Source: JAAYBG01 sp964411675 (lineage in GTDB: Bacteria > Bacillota_I > Bacilli_A > ML615J-28 > CAG-698). From it: 23,177 nucleotides of DNA. The position numbers and the translations under genes were made by a program. The notes below the pieces were generated by a model, which saw only the letters and a list, made by a program, of their open reading frames with translations, was not told the origin of the DNA and searched no databases. Every line of letters begins with the position of its first letter. Positions within the stretch are counted from its first letter, which is position 1. Shown in pieces: positions 9,189 to 17,036 of this stretch. The DNA lies in contig CAYPLR010000025.1 of assembly GCA_964411675.1 (NCBI GenBank), positions 1 through 23,177 of the forward strand, given 5' to 3'.

Positions 9189-9262
9189 TGGAGCAGGTAA
9201 CGAGAATCGAACTCGCACGAACAGCTTGGAGGGCTGTAGTTCTACCATTAAACTATACCTGC
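9189..9262 (-). tRNA. tRNA-Gly (anticodon TCC)
   Basis: A 74-base tRNA with acceptor arms GCAGGTA/TACCTGC, discriminator U and an encoded CCA end. The anticodon stem ACAGC/GCTGT encloses loop CCTCCAA, so the anticodon is UCC, reading GGA/GGN codons. The T loop is TTCGATT. It is second in a two-tRNA transcript, 8 bases after tRNA-Pro. Confidence 0.97.
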
Positions 9263-9270
9263 ATATAAAA

Positions 9271-9347
9271 TGGTCGGGAAAACAGGATTCGAACCTGCGA
9301 CATCTTGGTCCCAAACCAAGCGCTCTACCAAGCTGAGCTATTTCCCG
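9271..9347 (-). tRNA. tRNA-Pro (anticodon TGG)
   Basis: A 77-base tRNA with acceptor arms CGGGAAA/TTTCCCG and an encoded CCA. The anticodon arm CTTGG-TTTGGGA-CCAAG gives anticodon UGG. The T loop is TTCGAAT. It is first in the Pro-Gly transcript. Confidence 0.97.
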
Positions 9348-9353
9348 ACGATG

Positions 9354-9370
9354 GTGTGATTTCTTCACAC
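9354..9370 (-). other. Stem-loop in the tRNA precursor 5' leader
   Basis: Minus-strand GTGTGA-AGAAA-TCACAC lies between the promoter and tRNA-Pro, 7 bases before the mature 5' end. It would be in the RNase P-removed leader and may aid processing. Confidence 0.4.
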
Positions 9371-9378
9371 GCTTATAT

Positions 9379-9407
9379 ATTATATAATATACGATTATAA
9401 ATGTCAA
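9379..9407 (-). promoter_or_regulatory. Consensus promoter of the tRNA-Pro/tRNA-Gly unit
   Basis: Minus-strand -35 TTGACA (9402-9407), 17-base spacer, -10 TATAAT (9379-9384): an exact match to the sigma-A consensus. This is the strongest promoter by sequence in the window, as expected for stable RNA. Confidence 0.9.
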
Positions 9408-9513
9408 CATTTTTACAATTTTTTTGCTTGTTTTTATTTAAGATTTTAGGTGTATTATTTCTTTTTATAGAGATATAATTTTATCATATTCACTAACTAA
9501 AAACAAAATACTA

Positions 9514-9522
9514 TGGTATAAT
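9514..9522 (+). promoter_or_regulatory. Extended -10 promoter of the DUF2156/Eis fusion gene
   Basis: TGG then TATAAT (9517-9522) forms an extended -10 element; no good -35 is visible 17 bases upstream. Transcription would start near 9529, only about 11 bases before the ATG, just enough for the GGGTGA ribosome binding site. Confidence 0.5.
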
Positions 9523-9539
9523 TGATAGTGGGTGAACTT

Positions 9540-11417
9540 ATGAATTTTCGAAAAATTACAATGAATGACAAAGAAAAAATAGAACGCTTCTTTATAAATA
9601 ATGAACTATATAGTGATTATGAAGCGAGTGAATTAAATTTTACAAACATTTTCGCGTGGTCCCATATTGATAGTATTGAAATAGCTGAAGGAAAAAATTG
9701 GATTTTACTTCGTGGTCAAGAAGGAATTGATGAGTACTTTCTACCACCATTGGCATTAAATAAAGAGGGCTTAGAGAATGTATCAAAAAAATTCAGAAAG
9801 TACTGTGATGATCATCATATTTATCCAATTATTCGTGGTTTAAACGAAAAAATTAAAGATTATATCATGAAAGAATGTAAGTATTGCTTTGAATTTACTG
9901 GTTACCGCAATTATGATGTGGATGAATATATTTATTTAAGCGAAGATTTAATCAACCTTACAGGAAAAAAATATAGTGTAAAGCGAAATCATTTAAATAA
10001 ATTTTTGAAAACATATCCTAATTTTCAGGAGCGAGACTATCAAGCTTCCGATTTCCTTCGCATTAAAGAAGCTTTGGATACTTGGGCAAACGGGAAAACT
10101 TTAAATCTTGAAAAAGAAGCAATTTTCCATGTGCTAGGTCACCTAAAAGAACTGGATTCCTTTTGCAATCTGATCGAAGTAGATCATACTCTTGTTGCTT
10201 TCGCGATAGGTACTATTACCAAAAATAATATAGGTATTGTTCTTTTTGAGAAAGCAGATTTAAATTACGATGGGGCTTATGCTGCAATCAATCAAATGAC
10301 AGCAGAAAAATATTTCCAAAATGTAAAATTTATTAATCGTCAAGAAGATATGGGGATTCCCAATCTAAAAAAAGCAAAAATGTCTTATCACCCTCATCAT
10401 TTATCAGAAAAATATTCTTTAATTGAAAAGCGAATTGTTGAGCAATTAAGATTACTGTATGAAGCCAATTTCCCTGAAGACAAGGAACCTTCTCAATACC
10501 TCGATTACTATTTCCAAGAAAAAATGAATATCCATCAAGTGGTTTTCATTGTCCAAGAAAGAGAAGTCATCTCTGCTTTATATTGCTTCCCAAGGACTTT
10601 AAAATTTAATCAATTTTCATTAGAGTGTCCTGTTATTTCAGCTGCTGCCACACTTCCTAAATATCAAAATCAAGGGTATTTCCGAAAACTTATGACGGAT
10701 ACTTTTGCAAGATTACGAATGAAAATGGTTCCTTTAGTGATGCTATATCCTCTTAATCATAAAATATATCGACATTTTGGCTTTGGAGTAATGAACTATT
10801 TTTCTAAGTTACAATCTAATAATATTCCCCTTACCTATCAAGTTGCAACAACAGCCGATATTGGTTTGTTAATAGAATTATACAATCGTTTCATGGAGAA
10901 TTATCATTTCTATGTTGCACGTGATGAGGCTTCCTTTGTTACTTTATTCAAAGAATTTACCGCTTATGGTGGTAAATTAGAAATTATCTATCAAGAAGCC
11001 AAAGCAATCGGTTATGTGGTTACTTCTTTAGATGATATTGAAGAACTAATTCTGTTAGAAAATGTTTATTTAGAAAAATATGCATCCTACACACAAACAT
11101 TACCTACTATTAAGGATGATATCCCTGGAAATATGGTTAGGATTATCAATGTTGAAAAGGTACTAGAAGAATATCCTTATCCAACAATATCAAGAACAGT
11201 AAAACTAAAAATTATCGATTCTATGATAGAAGAGAACAATCTTATCCTAGAAATCAACATTGATCAGACTAATGTTACAATAAGCGAAGTAACAGAGTAC
11301 GATTATATCATTGATATTCTTGAATTAGCAGAGTTAATCTTCACTGGAAAAACAACAATTATAGAGTTACAAGAAATCTTTGTTAACAGTAAAACAGCTA
11401 TTGTTGATAAATACTAA
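9540..11417 (+). CDS. Fusion of DUF2156 (LPG-synthase C-like) domain and Eis-like GNAT acetyltransferase
   Basis: A 625-residue soluble protein. Residues 1-290 look like DUF2156, a GNAT-fold domain related to the C-terminal part of phosphatidylglycerol lysyltransferase. Conserved features are a KRNHLNKF segment (near 150) and a late NRQEDMG...LKKAKMSYHP segment (about 268-292). Residues 300-625 resemble the Eis/COG4552 family. They include a GNAT acetyl-CoA loop (YQNQGYFRKL, about 382), a second weaker GNAT-like part, and a C-terminal SCP2-like region beginning at NMVRIINVEK. The start is ATG 9540 after GGGTGA; the upstream in-frame TTG (9522) lies within the promoter. The substrate is unknown: it may acetylate or aminoacylate a small molecule, peptide or lipid. 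There are no membrane segments, so it is not a full MprF-like enzyme. Monocistronic. Confidence 0.82.
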   Translation: MNFRKITMNDKEKIERFFINNELYSDYEASELNFTNIFAWSHIDSIEIAEGKNWILLRGQEGIDEYFLPPLALNKEGLENVSKKFRKYCDDHHIYPIIRGLNEKIKDYIMKECKYCFEFTGYRNYDVDEYIYLSEDLINLTGKKYSVKRNHLNKFLKTYPNFQERDYQASDFLRIKEALDTWANGKTLNLEKEAIFHVLGHLKELDSFCNLIEVDHTLVAFAIGTITKNNIGIVLFEKADLNYDGAYAAINQMTAEKYFQNVKFINRQEDMGIPNLKKAKMSYHPHHLSEKYSLIEKRIVEQLRLLYEANFPEDKEPSQYLDYYFQEKMNIHQVVFIVQEREVISALYCFPRTLKFNQFSLECPVISAAATLPKYQNQGYFRKLMTDTFARLRMKMVPLVMLYPLNHKIYRHFGFGVMNYFSKLQSNNIPLTYQVATTADIGLLIELYNRFMENYHFYVARDEASFVTLFKEFTAYGGKLEIIYQEAKAIGYVVTSLDDIEELILLENVYLEKYASYTQTLPTIKDDIPGNMVRIINVEKVLEEYPYPTISRTVKLKIIDSMIEENNLILEINIDQTNVTISEVTEYDYIIDILELAELIFTGKTTIIELQEIFVNSKTAIVDKY

Positions 11418-11512
11418 ATTAAAAGCAATAAAAGATAGTTTTTATTTTCTCCATTTGACGCTAAAATATACACCAAATAGGATGAAAAATTCTTACTTGA
11501 CAATCATATGGG

Positions 11513-11549
11513 AATAAAAAAGCAAATCTTATAAGATTTGCTTTTTTTT
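11513..11549. terminator. Bidirectional terminator between convergent genes
   Basis: Perfect hairpin with arms AGCAAATCTT and AAGATTTGCT and a 2-base centre, flanked by A-runs on the left and T-runs on the right. It can terminate both the plus-strand fusion gene and the minus-strand peptidase gene. Confidence 0.85.
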
Positions 11550-14454
11550 ATTTTAGAAGATAACTGACGTTATTAAATAAATCTTTTTCTTCTTCTATTT
11601 TATTTTCGTTTCCTACCACGCAAAGAGCTTTGTAATCAAGAATTGCTTGTATAACTTTCTTTAAATTTTTAATATCTTGTTCTGTACAATGGATGATTTC
11701 TTCACGTTCTCTTCTGATTGTTTCCATTGTTACTCCTGAAAGAGCAGAATGCAATGAAATTGATCCTGTTCCTGCTGGAGTTTTTGGAGCATCAATACTG
11801 CCAATTACACCAATAATTGCTTTGGTCATTTCTTCATCACTTGCTTTAAATTCTTCAATGAAATGGATAATGCCTTCATATACTTCATTTGTTTTTCTTA
11901 AATTAGGATCACGATAAGAAACAATAAGGCTATCTCCAAAGCGATCAAAATCAATCATACATCCGTATGCTCCACCTTTTACACGAACATTGTTCCATAA
12001 GTAATCAATTGCCAAGATATTATTCAAAACTGCTAAAGACCCATGGTAAGGGTATCCTTTTTCAAGGAAATTACCAGTACGAGCAACATATTGAACGTTG
12101 GAAGATGTTTTTAATCCTTCATTTAATAATTTTGGTTGATATTTGAAATCATTTGCTAATGTTGCTTTCCCCTTTAAACTATTTCTAAATGTTTCTATAT
12201 GAGGGATAAATTGAGAATATCCTTCCTCATTAGCGGTATAAGAAATTAGCATATTGTCTTTTCTAAAAATGTGTTCGATTAGCCTTGTGAATTCTTGTAT
12301 GATGTTTTGTTTCTTAGTCTCGAAATTCATTTCTAAATCGCAAATGAATTGATAAGCATTTACACCGTTAAGATAATCTTCAATATAAGACATTGGTGAG
12401 TAGTATGACATAGAACGAGTGACAGCAATCATATGCCCACCAAAGCTCACTCGGCGTTCTAGTTCTGTTTTACGTTTAGAAATAATTTCTAATAATCGTT
12501 TTTCATTAGTTAATAGTGAGTTATTGATGATTTCGCTAATCATTGTAAGAGCAAAATCGACTTTGCCATATAAGACTTTAGAAAAAGCACTAAAATATAT
12601 TTGGTAATCCTTTGCTGTTTTAAGTTTAGTTGTATAAAATGAAATACCACCTGTATTAATATCAATTTCTTTGTTTAATTCTTGATAAGTATAATTCTTC
12701 GTATCTACATAACCAAGGATACTTGGTAATAAACCAAGGTACCCTAACATATCGTTTGGCAAGCCTTTAATATCAAATAGGACTCTTAAGTAACCAATTC
12801 CGTTTGTAAAGATATTTTGATGCATTACTTTAACAGATGCAACTTCTTTTTCTTCATTTACAAGTAATGCTGGTTCTTTATTAATATCCTCACGAGTTAA
12901 AACAGGAATGGTCGCTAATTCTTCTGGTGTTGCTGGTGTACTTTGATATTCTTTTAAATGTTTAGTGTCTTCAATGATCTTTTCAAGTTCATCTTCTGAT
13001 AAATTGTTTTTCAAATCTGTTAATCTTTGCTTTAGTTTTGCTTCTTTTACTTCACTAATTTCTTTATCTGGAACTGCTGCTAAAATCAATTTATGATTAT
13101 TCTTTAAGAAGTATGTTTCTAATAGTTTTTCAAAATAGTCTGTATTCCATTCTTCTTTGAATTCAGTAAAGATTTTTTCTGTTTCTAAATGAGAGAATGG
13201 ATCATTTTCATCATATAACCAGCTTTCTAAGGTGTTGATTATATAAACGATTCCCTTTGGTGTTCCACCGAAATCAGCTTCGCGATAACGAAATTCAAAT
13301 TTATTAATTGCAGCTTGAATCGCTTTTTTGTCTAATCCTTTTGCGATTAAATCAGAAATTGTTTGTTCTATTACCTCTACAAATCGCTCATTATCTTTGC
13401 TGTCCGCATTCTTTGCAATAATTGAAATCATTTGTTCTTCAATACCATCATAATAACTTGAAGAAATATCTTGACCAATTTTTGCATCTAGTAATGCTTG
13501 TTTTAATGGGGCTCCTGGCATATCTAATAAGATATCAGATAGGATATTAAATGCCATCCATGTTTTTGCATCTAAACCCTTACCAGCCGTTACCGTGTAA
13601 GAAAGATATGTTTTATTATTAGGATCTTCACCTTTACCAATTGGATAAGCAATTTTCTTAACTACTGGTTTTACAAATGGTTTTTGTGCTTCAATTTTTG
13701 CATCAATATGAATTTGATTGAAGTCTTTCAAATATTCATAATCTAACCATGTTAATTTTTCTTCAATATCAATATCACCATATAAAACAATATAGCTATT
13801 ACTTGGATGATAGTATGTTTTATGAAAAGTTAAGAATTCTTGGTAAGATAAATCAATAATTTCTTCAGGATCTCCACCTGATTCTTTTCCATAACAATTA
13901 TCAGGAAACATAGTATGTAAGATTTGACTAGAAAGCACTCTTTCTGGAGAAGAAAAAGCTCCTTTCATTTCATTATAAACAACACCATTATAGGTGATTT
14001 CATCTTCTTTATTATTTAGCTCGTAATGCCAACCCTCTTGCATGAAAATTTCTGGTCGCTCATTAATTCTAGGGTATAATACTGAATCCATATAAACATC
14101 CATTAAATTAGCAAAATCTTTATCATTACAACTAGCAACGGGATAAATTGTCTTATCAGGAAAAGTCATTGCATTTAAAAATGTATTTAATGATCCTTTC
14201 ATTAATTCAACAAAAACCTCTTTTACTGGATACTTACGTGTTCCACATAATACAGAATGCTCTAAAATATGGGGTAAACCAGTGTTATTTGCTGGTGGTG
14301 TTTTAAAGCCTATTGCAAACACTTTATTTTTATCGCTATTTTTGAAAACTAAGACTCTAGCGCCACTCTTTTTATGTTTAAAAAACGTAGCTTGTGAATC
14401 TAGTTCTTTCACAAATTTTTCTTGTAGAACCTGATACTGTGTAAGATTTTTCAT
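11548..14454 (-). CDS. M16C metallopeptidase (presequence protease/falcilysin-like)
   Basis: A 968-residue zinc peptidase of the insulinase superfamily, subfamily C. The inverted zinc motif HILEH is at 62-66 (His62 and His66 bind zinc, Glu65 is the catalytic base), and Glu162 in YNEMKGAF is the expected third ligand. The length of about 970 residues fits single-chain PreP-type enzymes with two M16 halves joined by a helical hinge. The Glu/Lys-rich region at roughly 460-510 would be that hinge. A late GGAYG segment (about 838) fits the C-terminal half. There is no signal peptide, so it acts in the cytoplasm, probably degrading peptides. Start ATG 14454 follows AAGGAGG. It has its own promoter with an operator-like palindrome. 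Confidence 0.93.
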   Translation of the reverse strand: MKNLTQYQVLQEKFVKELDSQATFFKHKKSGARVLVFKNSDKNKVFAIGFKTPPANNTGLPHILEHSVLCGTRKYPVKEVFVELMKGSLNTFLNAMTFPDKTIYPVASCNDKDFANLMDVYMDSVLYPRINERPEIFMQEGWHYELNNKEDEITYNGVVYNEMKGAFSSPERVLSSQILHTMFPDNCYGKESGGDPEEIIDLSYQEFLTFHKTYYHPSNSYIVLYGDIDIEEKLTWLDYEYLKDFNQIHIDAKIEAQKPFVKPVVKKIAYPIGKGEDPNNKTYLSYTVTAGKGLDAKTWMAFNILSDILLDMPGAPLKQALLDAKIGQDISSSYYDGIEEQMISIIAKNADSKDNERFVEVIEQTISDLIAKGLDKKAIQAAINKFEFRYREADFGGTPKGIVYIINTLESWLYDENDPFSHLETEKIFTEFKEEWNTDYFEKLLETYFLKNNHKLILAAVPDKEISEVKEAKLKQRLTDLKNNLSEDELEKIIEDTKHLKEYQSTPATPEELATIPVLTREDINKEPALLVNEEKEVASVKVMHQNIFTNGIGYLRVLFDIKGLPNDMLGYLGLLPSILGYVDTKNYTYQELNKEIDINTGGISFYTTKLKTAKDYQIYFSAFSKVLYGKVDFALTMISEIINNSLLTNEKRLLEIISKRKTELERRVSFGGHMIAVTRSMSYYSPMSYIEDYLNGVNAYQFICDLEMNFETKKQNIIQEFTRLIEHIFRKDNMLISYTANEEGYSQFIPHIETFRNSLKGKATLANDFKYQPKLLNEGLKTSSNVQYVARTGNFLEKGYPYHGSLAVLNNILAIDYLWNNVRVKGGAYGCMIDFDRFGDSLIVSYRDPNLRKTNEVYEGIIHFIEEFKASDEEMTKAIIGVIGSIDAPKTPAGTGSISLHSALSGVTMETIRREREEIIHCTEQDIKNLKKVIQAILDYKALCVVGNENKIEEEKDLFNNVSYLLK

Positions 14455-14483
14455 GTTTCCTCCTTAATAAGTAATGTAATGCT

Positions 14484-14512
14484 AATATAACACAATCATG
14501 TTGTGATTGCAA
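14484..14512 (-). promoter_or_regulatory. Promoter of the M16C peptidase with palindrome in the spacer
   Basis: Minus-strand -35 TTGCAA (14507-14512), 17-base spacer, -10 TATATT (14484-14489). The spacer holds an inverted repeat CACAA-N5-TTGTG (14491-14505), filling nearly the whole space between the two boxes, as a repressor operator would. No regulator gene lies adjacent. Confidence 0.65.
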
Positions 14513-14537
14513 ATTGAAATTTATATTTTAATTAATT

Positions 14538-15059
14538 TTATAATTTAATCCAATATCTTTGGGTAATACCATCTTCATCGGTCACTTCATTTTCAAGAAC
14601 TCCTCCATTAGCAAGGATAGTCTTTGCTGAAGCAATATTATTTTTAAAACAAGTAACTAGAACTTTTTCAAATTTCATTTTCTTACATTTTATTAATGCC
14701 AAACGTAACATTTCTTTAGCATAGCCTTTTCTTCTTTCAGAAGCACGAACACTATAACCGATATGTCCACCAAGTTGCAATAGAAAATCATTTAAATAGT
14801 GGCGGACATCTATCATTCCTAATAGATAATGATCCGATTTTCTAATTGCTAGATAAGCATCAGCTGGAACCCAACCTTTTTGAACAGTTTCTTGTTTTCT
14901 TCCTCTTTTTGTTGCTTTAATCCATTCTTTAACATCCTCGTAATTAATTAATAACGAAGAACCATCCATGTGTTCATTATTATCAATAAATTCTTGACGG
15001 TAGGATTTGATTTGATTACTATATTTTATATTAGGCCTAACTAAAATTATCTTTTCCAT
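14538..15059 (-). CDS. GNAT-family N-acetyltransferase
   Basis: A 173-residue cytoplasmic GNAT protein. The acetyl-CoA pyrophosphate loop is visible as ERRKGYAKEM (108-117; R-x-x-G-x-A form), preceded by the HIGYSVR strand and followed by a FKNNIASAKTILANGG segment (about 136-151) typical of motif B. A long N-terminal part with VRPN and the pattern around 40-80 resembles the COG3981 group of predicted acetyltransferases. The start used is ATG 15059, preceded by AGGTG; a GTG nine bases upstream in frame is less favourable. It is monocistronic, with the tRNA terminator upstream and no clear terminator of its own. The acceptor substrate is unknown. Confidence 0.85.
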   Translation of the reverse strand: MEKIILVRPNIKYSNQIKSYRQEFIDNNEHMDGSSLLINYEDVKEWIKATKRGRKQETVQKGWVPADAYLAIRKSDHYLLGMIDVRHYLNDFLLQLGGHIGYSVRASERRKGYAKEMLRLALIKCKKMKFEKVLVTCFKNNIASAKTILANGGVLENEVTDEDGITQRYWIKL

Positions 15060-15078
15060 TTTCCACACCTTTTAGTAA

Positions 15079-15087
15079 ATTATACCA
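15079..15087 (-). promoter_or_regulatory. Extended -10 promoter of the GNAT gene
   Basis: Minus-strand TGG then TATAAT, about 20 bases before ATG 15059, with no convincing -35. The implied leader is about 12 bases and carries the AGGTG ribosome binding site. Confidence 0.55.
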
Positions 15088-15112
15088 TTGTTTTAATGCA
15101 ATTCATATAAAT

Positions 15113-15137
15113 TAAAAAAACTCGGTTTCCCGAGTTT
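15113..15137 (-). terminator. Terminator of the tRNA-Asp/tRNA-Arg unit
   Basis: Minus-strand hairpin with arms AAACTCGG and CCGAGTTT and a run of U, beginning about 10 bases after the tRNA-Arg 3' end. Confidence 0.85.
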
Positions 15138-15147
15138 AATTTTTCAC

Positions 15148-15224
<77 letters not shown>

Positions 15225-15236
15225 AAAATAAAAAAA

Positions 15237-15312
15237 TGGCGGTCTCAACGGGACTTGAACCCGCGATCTTCAGTGTGACAGACTGACATGTTAACCACTA
15301 CACCATGAGACC
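15237..15312 (-). tRNA. tRNA-Asp (anticodon GTC)
   Basis: A 76-base tRNA with acceptor arms GGTCTCA/TGAGACC, discriminator G and an encoded CCA. The anticodon arm TCAGT-CTGTCAC-ACTGA gives anticodon GUC. The T loop is TTCAAGT. It is first in the Asp-Arg transcript. Confidence 0.97.
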
Positions 15313-15331
15313 TCATCTCATTTGCTTATCT

Positions 15332-15360
15332 ATTATAGCATATTTATTTTCCTTTTTCAA
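15332..15360 (-). promoter_or_regulatory. Promoter of the tRNA-Asp/tRNA-Arg unit
   Basis: Minus-strand -35 TTGAAA (15355-15360), 17-base spacer ending in TGC, -10 TATAAT (15332-15337), so it combines a good -35 with an extended -10. It starts shortly after the permease terminator on the same strand. Confidence 0.85.
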
Positions 15361-15384
15361 CAATATTTTTCTTTTTTAATGAAA

Positions 15385-15415
15385 TAAAAAAGGACTTTCT
15401 TTTTCAAGAAAGTCC
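15385..15415 (-). terminator. Terminator of the UraA-type permease gene
   Basis: Minus-strand hairpin GGACTTTCTT-GAAA-AAGAAAGTCC followed by a U-rich run, about 10 bases after the stop codon. Confidence 0.9.
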
Positions 15416-15425
15416 ACGATGAATT

Positions 15426-16793
15426 TTATAGTTTTATTTCTTCTTCTGTTTCCTTTGGTAAGAATGAGTTTAATAAAATACCAATGATTGCTGATAAAGC
15501 CATTCCTGAAAAACTGAATTTTCCAAAACTCAATACTGCTCCACCAATACCAATTACTAACATAACTGATACAATGATTAAGTTTCTTGTTTTTGTTAAA
15601 TCAACCTTAGCATCGCTCATTGTTTTTAAGCCATTAGCAGCAATAAAGCCATAAAGGATTAGACAAACACCACCTAATACTGATAGTGGAATTGAATTAA
15701 TCAAGCTTGAAAATACATTGAAGAAGGACAATACAACAGCAATGACTGCAGCTCCACCAGTAACCCAAACAGAGCCTACTTTTGTAATACCAACAACAGA
15801 AGTATTTTCACCATAAGATGTGTTTGCTGGACCACCAATTAAACCTGCAAAACTTGTTGCAATACCATCACCAAGAAGTGTCTTATGTAATCCTGGATTA
15901 ACCATATAATCTTGGCCTGTGATTTTACCTAAAACCTTATGATCTCCAATATGTTCACAGATTGTTACAAAAGCTAAAGGAATGACAGAAATGGCAGCAC
16001 CAAAATTAATCTTTGTCATTGTAATTCCTGCTCCTAAATTAGCATCTTTCCATCCAAGTAATATAAATTTAGGTAAACTAAACCATTGAGAAGGATCTTT
16101 TATTACATCCAAAACAGGAGTAAAGTTAATTAAAGACGGATAATCACCATTAGGGATTAAACTAATTAAAACAGCAAATAAATAACCAGCAGCAATTCCA
16201 ACCAAGAAAGGAACAACCTTTAAAAATCCTTTTGATTTAATCGCAATAACAGAAATAAATGTCATGGTAAATAAGGCTACAAGAATTGCTCGATAATCTC
16301 CTGCCCATGGATTACTAGCTAAATTAGCTGCTGTTGGTGCTAGAAGACCTGTTTCTGTAATTGCAGTTGCTGATAGACCTAAACCGATTACCATAATCAT
16401 AGGTCCAACTATGATTGGAGGTAATAATCTATTTAACCATCCAACACCTAAAAGTTTTATGAAAAGAGCAATAATACTATAAATTACACCAACAATCACA
16501 ATTCCTGTCATTGCTGCTCCATATCCACCGCCAATCATTGCAACTGCAGAAATAATATAGGTAATATACGCAAAACTTGATCCAAGATAAATTGGTACTT
16601 TTCCTTTTGTACAAAGGATGTAGATTAATGTTCCAACACCAGATGAGAATAAAGCTACCGAAACTGGTAATCCTGTTAATAACGGTACTAGTACCGTTGC
16701 ACCAAACATTGCAAATACATGTTGGAAACTTAGCAATAGCCACTTACCTACTTTTGGTCTGTCATTTGCTCCTAAAATTAAATTTTGATTCAT
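15426..16793 (-). CDS. uraA: NCS2-family nucleobase permease, UraA/PyrP type
   Basis: Membrane protein of 455 residues with about 14 hydrophobic segments: a proton-coupled nucleobase importer of the NCS2/NAT family. An N-terminal QHVFAMFGATVLVP segment (24-37) and YLGSSFAY (69-76) match uracil permeases closely. The family signature is GGPANTSYGENTSVV (320-334), with Glu329 equivalent to UraA Glu290, and Glu280 corresponds to UraA Glu241 (both pairs are 49 apart). By this alignment UraA His245, part of the substrate/proton site, is Asp284 here (CEHIGDHK), so specificity for uracil is uncertain. The start ATG 16793 has an AGGAGG site. Expression passes through a guanine-type riboswitch, a leader ORF and a second terminator, unusual for a uracil permease. 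It could transport uracil, xanthine or another base. Confidence 0.88.
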   Translation of the reverse strand: MNQNLILGANDRPKVGKWLLLSFQHVFAMFGATVLVPLLTGLPVSVALFSSGVGTLIYILCTKGKVPIYLGSSFAYITYIISAVAMIGGGYGAAMTGIVIVGVIYSIIALFIKLLGVGWLNRLLPPIIVGPMIMVIGLGLSATAITETGLLAPTAANLASNPWAGDYRAILVALFTMTFISVIAIKSKGFLKVVPFLVGIAAGYLFAVLISLIPNGDYPSLINFTPVLDVIKDPSQWFSLPKFILLGWKDANLGAGITMTKINFGAAISVIPLAFVTICEHIGDHKVLGKITGQDYMVNPGLHKTLLGDGIATSFAGLIGGPANTSYGENTSVVGITKVGSVWVTGGAAVIAVVLSFFNVFSSLINSIPLSVLGGVCLILYGFIAANGLKTMSDAKVDLTKTRNLIIVSVMLVIGIGGAVLSFGKFSFSGMALSAIIGILLNSFLPKETEEEIKL

Positions 16794-16853
16794 AATGTCC
16801 TCCTTTTCAAAATTATTTTAGATTTCAATTGTTAGTCTTTAGGTTTTTACCAT

Positions 16854-16881
16854 AAAAAAAGATCCAAAGATATTTGGATCC
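16854..16881 (-). terminator. Second leader terminator, directly before the permease gene
   Basis: Minus-strand hairpin with arms GATCCAAA and TTTGGATC and a short loop, followed by seven U. Its first base coincides with the last base of the leader ORF stop codon, and it lies 60 bases upstream of the permease start. No good promoter is visible between it and the permease, so read-through or antitermination would be needed for expression. Confidence 0.85.
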
Positions 16882-17018
16882 TAAAAAGCAAAAATATTAA
16901 TGCTATCACTAGCAAATATTAAAAAATTTGTTTTACTAACAACACCACTATTAAAAATAAATGCTGTACTTTTTTCTTTTTGTAAGTTATGCTTTTTAAC
17001 AACTTTGTTAGTGTTCAT
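16881..17018 (-). CDS. 45-residue leader ORF between riboswitch and permease
   Basis: A small ORF starting at ATG 17018, five bases after a strong GGAGG (17024-17028), placed just after the riboswitch terminator. It ends in TAG at 16881-16883, on the first base of the next terminator. The peptide has a Lys-rich N-terminus (KVVKKH), then a mixed part and a hydrophobic, Phe/Ile-rich end; it resembles no family I know. Its second half is very U-rich (TTT, ATT and TTA codons). A longer in-frame ORF from 17102 lacks a ribosome site and would cross the riboswitch. Two readings: a leader peptide whose translation controls the downstream terminator (as in pyrBI or pyrE), or a small protein under the riboswitch. 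The stop position favours the first. Confidence 0.65.
   Translation of the reverse strand: MNTNKVVKKHNLQKEKSTAFIFNSGVVSKTNFLIFASDSINIFAF
16893..16920 (-). promoter_or_regulatory. Possible pause hairpin with downstream U-rich tract in the leader
   Basis: On the minus strand AATATT-TGCTA-GTGA-TAGCA-TT-AATATT folds into an 11-pair stem with a two-base bulge. It is followed at once by a tract of U interrupted by GC, then the TAG stop and terminator. A hairpin plus U-rich tract ahead of a terminator is the layout of UTP-sensitive pause sites in pyrBI/pyrE-type attenuators. The role is inferred. Confidence 0.45.
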
Positions 17019-17036
17019 AATAACCTCCAAATTCCG

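Noticed and set aside
9183..9410. A 75-codon minus-strand ORF
   Set aside because: It runs through tRNA-Pro, tRNA-Gly and their promoter; the reading frame is a by-product of the tRNA sequences.
16477..16795. ORFs in other frames over the permease start
   Set aside because: They overlap a clear membrane-protein gene, have no ribosome site and show no family resemblance.
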